From an uncultured euryarchaeote (GTDB lineage Archaea; Thermoplasmatota; Thermoplasmata; UBA10834), in assembly GCA_937872085.1 (NCBI GenBank), contig CALMQK010000127.1, positions 1-5,449 of the forward strand: a DNA stretch of 5,449 bases, given 5' to 3'. Shown here piece after piece: positions 1 to 4,151 of the stretch. Within the stretch, counting starts at the first letter, position 1. Every line of letters starts with the position of its first letter. The notes beneath the pieces are model-generated. The model had not been told where the DNA came from. It ran no database searches and saw nothing but the letters and a program-made list of their open reading frames with translations. Both the position numbers and the translations under genes were made by a program.

Positions 1-1
1 G

Positions 2-715
2 ATAACGGTCTACGAACCCACTGGCTCGTTCGTGACGGGCGGAGGATGGATATATGACCATGACGACCATGGCAACTTCGGTTTCGTCGCGCACTACAAC
101 AAGAACGTGCTTCCGAAAGGGAGCATGGTCTACGTCTACAGGCTCGATGGATACACCTGGCTAGTCAAGAGCAACTCCTGGACCGGGCTCGCTATTTCGA
201 GCGATGGATCGTACGCGTTGTTCCAAGGGAAGGCCACCGTTCAGAAGATCGACCGATCTGGATCTGTCGTCTGGTCCGCCGGCAACTATCAGTTCACAGT
301 GGAAGTCTGGGACTACACGGGGACGAGCACCAACGGTGGAGTGGATGCGTTCCACATCAAAGTCCTCACGAACACGGGGACGCTGTTCAAGGAATCAGGC
401 GCCAAGCCTCCAAGCACCGCAGGGAACCTCCAGGGCGGGCAGATAATCGTGCACCCGGCCACGAAGGGCACGGCCGCATCCGCCGGGTCGCGCGCTCCGC
501 TTGCGCCTGTTGGTCTCCTGGTAATCACCGTGGTACTGACTATCCTGTCACAGGCGCTCCGGTGGCCAATCCACAGAATCGCGTCTACACGTGTCCCCCG
601 AAGTGGTCGAGGTCCCCTGCAAGAGAGCCGTGGGTCGAAGACTCGTACACTGAAGTATCCGGCGACCTTCGCGCAACTTGAGATTCAGGAGCCACTTGGG
701 TGGATCCGCTGCTAG
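2..715 (+). CDS. C-terminal part of a secreted, membrane-anchored surface protein (5' partial)
   Basis: The frame is open from the left edge, so the true start lies upstream; the GTG at 32 is an internal valine. About 237 residues are visible. Numbering from that valine, residues 2-141 resemble a beta-rich module common at the C-terminal end of secreted prokaryotic proteins: a TGGGWI opening, NFGF at 15-18, a hydrophobic strand reading YTWLV (41-45), GNYQFTVEVWD (84-94), GGVDAFHIKV (102-111) and the closing GGQIIVH (135-141). I know the pattern but no reliable family name. A linker rich in A, S and P follows, then a hydrophobic segment at about 155-178 that looks like a single transmembrane helix, then a basic tail of about 50 residues. 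This predicts an extracellular domain held by a C-terminal anchor with the tail inside. It ends at TAG. The molecular role is unknown. It is co-oriented with the next gene but 327 bases away, so probably not in the same operon. Confidence 0.8.
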   Translation: MTVYEPTGSFVTGGGWIYDHDDHGNFGFVAHYNKNVLPKGSMVYVYRLDGYTWLVKSNSWTGLAISSDGSYALFQGKATVQKIDRSGSVVWSAGNYQFTVEVWDYTGTSTNGGVDAFHIKVLTNTGTLFKESGAKPPSTAGNLQGGQIIVHPATKGTAASAGSRAPLAPVGLLVITVVLTILSQALRWPIHRIASTRVPRSGRGPLQESRGSKTRTLKYPATFAQLEIQEPLGWIRC

Positions 716-716
716 T

Positions 717-757
717 GTTTGCGCCTGAGAGACAAACCTCTTATCGCTTCTTTTATT
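717..757 (+). terminator. Weak hairpin plus T-rich tract after the surface-protein gene
   Basis: GTTTG (717-721) can pair with CAAAC (733-737) across an 11-nt loop, and a T-rich stretch, CTTCTTTTATT (747-757), follows ten bases later. It begins directly after the TAG stop. Archaeal termination depends mainly on T-rich tracts, so the tract may matter more than the five-base-pair stem. This is suggestive only. Confidence 0.3.
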
Positions 758-762
758 GTCGA

Positions 763-770
763 CTTATACA
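763..770 (+). promoter_or_regulatory. Possible TATA box for the dehydrogenase transcript
   Basis: CTTATACA resembles an archaeal TATA box. With the usual spacing of about 25 bases, transcription would start near 795 and give a leader of roughly 250 nt that includes the structured segment at 828-931. A weaker alternative, CTATAG at 955-960, would give a short leader without that structure. The sequence does not decide between them. Confidence 0.25.
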
Positions 771-827
771 CTGAGTCATCCTGGCAGCTCCCTTGCTGCC
801 CCTGCTCTCTCATGTTCAGATAAGGAA

Positions 828-931
828 CTTCCCCGAGAAAAGACCATAGGGGAGGAAGGACGATTTGTTTTCATACCCCAGTTGGAGGTCCTGGTGGGCT
901 GAGATGGTTCTCATCAACGCTTTCCTATGGT
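828..931 (+). ncRNA. Candidate structured RNA or 5' leader with alternative stems
   Basis: Several pairings nest here. The outer stem pairs 843-854 with 920-931, twelve pairs including two G-U. It encloses AGGAC (857-861) with GTCCT (888-892), and TGAGA (900-904) with TCTCA (909-913) around a four-base loop. A competing hairpin pairs CTTCCCC (828-834) with GGGGAGG (849-855); it uses the same G-rich bases as the outer stem, so the two cannot form together. This resembles a switching leader for the gene at 1043, but it was found by eye, matches no RNA family I recognise, and has no comparative support. Confidence 0.25.
840..855 (+). repeat. 16-nt direct repeat, copy A
   Basis: AAGACCATAGGGGAGG occurs here and again exactly at 4090-4105 in the same orientation. 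With a small gap, similarity extends slightly upstream. Both copies are intergenic, and in both the GGGG forms the 3' arm of a possible hairpin with an upstream CCCC. The copies flank the dehydrogenase, the MttB-tail frame and the MtmB gene. Part of the repeat, ACCATAGG (843-850), also has an inverted partner, CCTATGGT, at 924-931. Confidence 0.6.
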
Positions 932-1034
932 GCCCTCAACGATTTCAAGCCCCTCTATAGTCGCAGACCTCGCGCAGACCCTCCAATTCTACGGACAATT
1001 CATGTACCACAAGCCGTTTACAAACCAGCAGAGA

Positions 1035-1039
1035 GAGGG
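1035..1039 (+). promoter_or_regulatory. Shine-Dalgarno for the dehydrogenase
   Basis: GAGGG, within GAGAGAGGGA (1031-1040), lies 3-4 bases before the ATG at 1043. It supports that start. The spacing is on the short side. Confidence 0.7.
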
Positions 1040-1042
1040 ATA

Positions 1043-2200
1043 ATGAGGGTCGTACAACTGGGTTGCGGAATAACAGGGCTTGTGTGCGTCGAACATTTGA
1101 GCAGGAATGAAGCGATCGATGAGATCGTTCTGGCCGACTTCAGGACAGAGCCTGCACAGTCTCTTGTCTCACGCCTGAAGAGCGACAAGCTCTCAGTTGC
1201 CAAAGTGGACGCGAAAGACCCGAAGGCAGTGAAAAGAGTCCTATCGGGCTCCGATCTTCTTATCAGCTCGATACCGAGCGAGCTCAACACTAAGGTCATG
1301 GAGCAGGCGCTGTCTGTAGGAACGGATTACATCGACTACTCGGTCGCTCAAGAAGCTATTGACGATTTCGACAGGGTGTCCAAGATGTGCGAGGATGCCG
1401 GTGTGACTGCCGTGACGGGCATGGGCGCCGATCCGGGGATATCGGACATCTTCGCGAGATATGCCGCCAACAAGCTTGACAGTGCCTATGAGGCCCACGT
1501 CCGGGACGGGGACAACGGCTCTGCAGAAGGTCACGACTTCTTCTCATTGTGGTCTCCTCTGGACATGATGGAAGAGGTCACGATACCCGCAGCTGTCTTC
1601 AAGGACGGCAAGATCATGTTCTTGCCTCCCCTTCACAAGAAGGAGATCTACGATTTCCCCGAGCCGATAGGACCTCTGCCCGTGTACAACACAACCCACG
1701 AAGAGACATACCTCATGCCGAAGTTCATCAAAGGCATCAGGAACGCTGACTTCAAAATAGCCTTAGACGACAACTTCGTGGAGATTGCCAACATGATCAG
1801 GAAGCTAGGGATGCACAGCCTGAAACCAATCGATGTCAAAGGCGTTCAGATCAGGCCGCTGGATATGGTCGTGGCGCTGATGCCTACCCCCGTTGACCTC
1901 ATCGGCAAGGTCAAAGGCTCTGCCGGGGTGGTCGTCGAGGTCCTGGGTGAGAAGGGCGGAAGGAAGGCGATGGTCAAGGTTTGGACCACCTTGTCTCATG
2001 AGAAGGCATATCAGTTGTGCGGGAGCAACGCCACAGGTTATCTTGTGGGCACAGGTGGGGCAGTGGGGGCAGACATGATTGTCGCAGGGGAAATCAAGGG
2101 GAAAGGGCTCTTCGCCCCTGAGATGCTGCCGGCGGAGAAGTATGTCGCAAGGCTGTCTGGCAAGAACCTAGAGGTGAAGGAGCAGCTGAAGTACCTCTAG
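1043..2200 (+). CDS. Saccharopine-dehydrogenase-family NAD(P)-dependent oxidoreductase
   Basis: The product has 385 residues, typical of single-domain-pair saccharopine dehydrogenase relatives (saccharopine, carboxynorspermidine and lysine-related dehydrogenases). The N-terminus is a Rossmann fold with GCGITG (7-12) fitting GxGxxG. An aspartate at 32, after the second strand (VLADF), would sit near the adenosine ribose. SDLLISSIP (70-78) is the usual strand before the substrate domain. GMGADPGISDIFAR (126-139) matches the conserved family segment whose core is DPG. The C-terminal part closes with GKGLFAPEMLPAEKYVARL (353-371), also typical. Family members make or break a secondary-amine bond between an amino acid and a carbonyl compound, using NAD(P). 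The substrate cannot be read from sequence. Its neighbours are methylamine-methyltransferase relatives, so an N-alkylated amino acid is a reasonable guess, no more. ATG start with a Shine-Dalgarno; TAG stop. It converges on the small minus-strand frame with a 20-bp gap. Family call is strong; specific function is not. Confidence 0.9.
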   Translation: MRVVQLGCGITGLVCVEHLSRNEAIDEIVLADFRTEPAQSLVSRLKSDKLSVAKVDAKDPKAVKRVLSGSDLLISSIPSELNTKVMEQALSVGTDYIDYSVAQEAIDDFDRVSKMCEDAGVTAVTGMGADPGISDIFARYAANKLDSAYEAHVRDGDNGSAEGHDFFSLWSPLDMMEEVTIPAAVFKDGKIMFLPPLHKKEIYDFPEPIGPLPVYNTTHEETYLMPKFIKGIRNADFKIALDDNFVEIANMIRKLGMHSLKPIDVKGVQIRPLDMVVALMPTPVDLIGKVKGSAGVVVEVLGEKGGRKAMVKVWTTLSHEKAYQLCGSNATGYLVGTGGAVGADMIVAGEIKGKGLFAPEMLPAEKYVARLSGKNLEVKEQLKYL

Positions 2201-2220
2201 ACCTGCTCGACCACCCTGGA

Positions 2221-2352
2221 TCATGCTTTCGGAGCTGACCTGACAATCTCCTCGAGGCGCTTGGAGGTGTCCCTGTCAAGCATGACCGGCTCGTGATTCT
2301 TCAGGATCTCAAACGGTTTCCTCACTCTGAACCTGTTCGCGAACCCCGGCAT
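2221..2352 (-). CDS. 43-aa frame resembling the C-terminal tail of MttB methyltransferases (miniprotein or remnant)
   Basis: ATG at 2352-2350, TGA at 2223-2221. The predicted protein begins MPGFANRFRV and ends EEIVRSAPKA. From about residue 13 it aligns without gaps to the tail of the MttB-family protein at 4152-5449: EILKNHEPVML followed by D, against RILSSYRPEQL followed by SSD; then LEEIVRSA against IREILKKA. The shared I-L, P, L, D, E-I and A positions fit the usual family ending (a helix, a HEP-type turn, a final helix). Nothing before that tail resembles the catalytic barrel, and a TGA lies in frame just two codons before the ATG. It is therefore either a relic of a lost mttB gene or a small real gene. 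For a real gene: GGAGGGGTGA lies 3 bases before the ATG and a TATA-like box is about 95 bases upstream. Function unknown. Confidence 0.45.
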   Translation of the reverse strand: MPGFANRFRVRKPFEILKNHEPVMLDRDTSKRLEEIVRSAPKA

Positions 2353-2355
2353 GAT

Positions 2356-2365
2356 TCACCCCTCC
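2356..2365 (-). promoter_or_regulatory. Strong Shine-Dalgarno before the small minus-strand frame
   Basis: On the minus strand GGAGGGGTGA precedes the ATG at 2352 by three bases. It is close to the ideal GGAGGTGA anti-16S match and is the best ribosome-binding site in the window, which is surprising in front of a mere gene fragment. Confidence 0.5.
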
Positions 2366-2437
2366 CACAGCGCCGCATTGGTCTGCTGACCACAGGGCAT
2401 TCAGCTTTTGCAGATAAGCCTTTTACTCGCGCTGTAT

Positions 2438-2454
2438 CCAAACTGATATAAATT
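2438..2454. promoter_or_regulatory. Archaeal TATA/BRE-like element, readable in both directions
   Basis: On the plus strand CCAAAC (2438-2443, BRE-like) precedes TGATATAAATT (2444-2454). Starting about 25 bases downstream, a transcript would begin near 2470-2480 and lead to the MtmB homologue's ATG at 2531. On the minus strand the same bases read AATTTATATCA, an even better TATA box, which would start a transcript near 2420 for the small frame at 2352. The element overlaps the upstream TTG at 2456, which argues against that TTG as a start. Confidence 0.5.
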
Positions 2455-2530
2455 CTTGCGTACATCCACTCCCGGAGCCGGCGGTGGGGAGCAGGCACAA
2501 ACCGCAGCAGGGGTTGAATCTACGGTTCAG

Positions 2531-3904
2531 ATGTTGGATGTTGTCGAGAAGGCGCTGAATGGCACGCCCATGAGCGAGAACGACTACCAGCTGAGGAGAT
2601 TCGCACCCAAGGTACAGGAGAAGGTCAGGGAATACAAGATCAAGTACGACCCGAACCTGCCAGTTCCGAGCGACGACTCCCTCGCGGACGATTTGTTCGA
2701 GGCAGGGATTGAGCTGCTGCTCGATGTCGGGGCCTACTGCATCGACACGGGCCGAATCATTTCCTACACGGAAAACGAGATCAAGGAAGCCTTGAGAAAC
2801 GCACCTGCGAAGGTCCATTTCGGAGAAGGAAAGGACCGAAAAGCCTTAGTTCCCAGAAAGCCGGAGGACAAGACTCTACCTTGGTGCCTCCTAGGAGCCG
2901 GCGGAGGAGCGGTTTCGAGTGACAGCGTGTTTCTAACGCTCATGGAAGGCTACGCGGAGATTCCCGAGGCGAACGCGATAACCACCCCGGCACTCACGAG
3001 AGTAGGTGGCATGAGGATAAGGCCAGCTTCACCCCTCGAGTTGCTCGGTGCCATGAGAAGCGCCGCTCTCGGACGAGAGGCCTGCAACAGGGCCGGGCGT
3101 CAGGGCATTCCTTTCATGAACACGCTTTCGACGGCCGAGTCGGACATCGCCCTTGCCGCCGCGATGATGCCGAAGTTCGGATTGAGGCCTTCCGATGGCT
3201 TCATGATCGCCTCCATGGACCCGATGAAGATCGATTTCGCAAGGCTCAACAAGGTCACGCTCGCACTCTCGCTTGGCGCCCCGATAGGGATGGATTTCGC
3301 ACCTCTGATGGGCGGATATTCGGGCGGGCCTGAGGGAACCGCAGTCTGCACCGTGGCAAGCCATATGATGGGCCTGCTCACCCTCCAGACAAGCTATCTC
3401 ATCCCGTTCCCGCTTCACCTCAGGTACGTGTCGAATAGTAGCAGGGAGATGCTCTGGATTATCAGCGCAATGGGCCAAGCGATAAGCAGGAACACCCATC
3501 TGCTCAGCCTGAACCTGAACTACACTGCTGCGGGTCCCTGCACCCCGATGGTCCTCCGAGAGACCACGGCATCCGTGATGGCCGCAGTCGCATCGGGTCT
3601 CTCGATCGAGATGGGCGGGACTGCGACGAACAAGTACGAGGACAGGATGACGCCCGTGGAACCTCGCATCGCCGGCGAGGTCGCGCACGCCGTGGCCGGC
3701 ATGAAGCGCTCTGAGGCGAACGAGGTCGCGAAGAAGCTTCTTTCGAAGTACGAGTCGAAGCTCAATGCTCCCCCGCTTGGCAAGACCCTTCACGAGTGCT
3801 GGGATGCAGAGAAACGCCGCCCCTCCAAGGAATACGCCCGTGTCGTGGTCGCCTTCAAAAAGGAGATGGATGGTCTAGGGATCAAGCTCAGGCCAGAGGG
3901 GTAA
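2531..3904 (+). CDS. MtmB-family (monomethylamine:corrinoid) methyltransferase homologue lacking pyrrolysine
   Basis: MtmB takes the methyl group of monomethylamine onto the Co(I) corrinoid of MtmC. From the ATG at 2531 this protein has 457 residues, against 458 for Methanosarcina MtmB. Recalled MtmB motifs match along its length: LFEAGIELLLDVGAYCIDT (55-73) then RIISYTENEI (75-84); AGRQG (188-192); KIDF (233-236); GGYSGGPE (261-268); YTAAGPCT (331-338); RIAGEVAHAVAG (379-390); GKTLHECWD (418-426). The frame has no internal TAG. Aligning NTLSTAESDI (198-207) with the MtmB segment around Pyl202 puts asparagine 198 at the pyrrolysine position, and a glutamine I recall before AGPCT in MtmB becomes leucine 328. 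Those two alignments are from memory; the absence of amber is directly visible. A longer version from TTG 2456 (482 aa) is possible, but its extra 25 residues are low-complexity and overlap the TATA element. Ends at TAA. Substrate unknown; no corrinoid partner is in the window. Confidence 0.88.
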   Translation: MLDVVEKALNGTPMSENDYQLRRFAPKVQEKVREYKIKYDPNLPVPSDDSLADDLFEAGIELLLDVGAYCIDTGRIISYTENEIKEALRNAPAKVHFGEGKDRKALVPRKPEDKTLPWCLLGAGGGAVSSDSVFLTLMEGYAEIPEANAITTPALTRVGGMRIRPASPLELLGAMRSAALGREACNRAGRQGIPFMNTLSTAESDIALAAAMMPKFGLRPSDGFMIASMDPMKIDFARLNKVTLALSLGAPIGMDFAPLMGGYSGGPEGTAVCTVASHMMGLLTLQTSYLIPFPLHLRYVSNSSREMLWIISAMGQAISRNTHLLSLNLNYTAAGPCTPMVLRETTASVMAAVASGLSIEMGGTATNKYEDRMTPVEPRIAGEVAHAVAGMKRSEANEVAKKLLSKYESKLNAPPLGKTLHECWDAEKRRPSKEYARVVVAFKKEMDGLGIKLRPEG

Positions 3905-3950
3905 CCCCCAAGGTCTTGAGCAATTTCCGATCGAGCCGAGGCCGTGGGAA

Positions 3951-3970
3951 CAAGAGAAGAAAGAAGGGGT
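3951..3970 (-). terminator. Pyrimidine-rich tract downstream of the MttB-family gene
   Basis: Read on the minus strand this stretch is C/T only apart from one G, with CTTCTTTCTTCTCTTG at its core, about 180 bases beyond the TAA of the minus-strand methyltransferase gene. Archaeal RNA polymerase often stops on such U-rich tracts. The distance and the interspersed C residues make it a weak candidate. Confidence 0.2.
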
Positions 3971-4053
3971 TTGGCGGGTTTCCGGTTGCCTTCCAAGAAC
4001 GCGATGAACGACCCGATCTGTACCTTTTCGTGTCGAGCCAGTCATTTTGGTGC

Positions 4054-4077
4054 GTTCAAATCCCCTTCGGTCCACCA
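4054..4077 (+). other. tRNA 3'-end-like segment (possible attachment-site or tRNA remnant)
   Basis: GTTCAAATC (4054-4062) fits the T-loop consensus GTTCRANYC. Exactly as in a tRNA, five T-stem bases (4062-4066), seven acceptor bases (4067-4073), a discriminator A (4074) and CCA (4075-4077) follow. The upstream half fails: the 5' T-stem strand (4050-4054) mispairs at two positions, and no GGACCGA-like 5' acceptor strand lies about 75 bases upstream. It could be a tRNA 3' remnant of the kind left by integration at tRNA genes, or chance. CCCC at 4062-4065 is also used by the hairpin at 4061-4103. Confidence 0.3.
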
Positions 4078-4103
4078 TGATTCTCGGAGAAGACCATAGG
4101 GGA
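4061..4103. terminator. Imperfect hairpin between convergent methyltransferase genes
   Basis: TCCCCT (4061-4066) pairs with AGGGGA (4098-4103). After a 2x2 internal loop, GGTC (4069-4072) pairs with GACC (4092-4095). TTCT (4081-4084) can pair with AGAA (4088-4091) inside. It lies between two genes that end toward each other, where a two-way terminator or RNA-stabilising hairpin would fit. No T-tract follows on either strand, so this is not a classic terminator. Confidence 0.3.
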
Positions 4104-4105
4104 GG
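4090..4105 (+). repeat. 16-nt direct repeat, copy B
   Basis: Exact second copy of AAGACCATAGGGGAGG (first at 840-855), same strand, 3,250 bases away. It forms the 3' arm of the hairpin at 4061-4103 and starts 12 bases after the tRNA-like CCA end. Confidence 0.6.
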
Positions 4106-4151
4106 CTGCGGACTACTTTCTGGCAAGAAAGATGTCATGATCCATCCGCTC

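Noticed and set aside
713..830. Amber readthrough of the surface-protein TAG
   Set aside because: The downstream codons encode nothing recognisable, and a hairpin plus T-rich tract directly after the stop fits transcript ending there.
2198..2290. Amber readthrough (pyrrolysine) of the dehydrogenase TAG into the following 30 codons
   Set aside because: The protein already has its full family C-terminus at the TAG, and the downstream codons overlap the MttB-tail frame on the other strand. TAG looks like a normal stop.
2456..2530. TTG at 2456 as the start of the MtmB homologue
   Set aside because: It abuts the TATA element and would add 25 low-complexity residues (rich in G, A, T). There is no Shine-Dalgarno before it, and the ATG at 2531 gives almost exactly the MtmB length.
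3029..3793. 254-codon open frame on the minus strand inside the MtmB homologue
   Set aside because: It is antisense to a gene with clear family motifs. The product is rich in R, H and G with no recognisable domain, as expected for a shadow frame in GC-rich DNA.
4000..4077. A complete tRNA gene ending at 4077
   Set aside because: No matching 5' acceptor strand is found about 75 bases upstream, the 5' T-stem strand mispairs, and I see no D-arm or anticodon arm.
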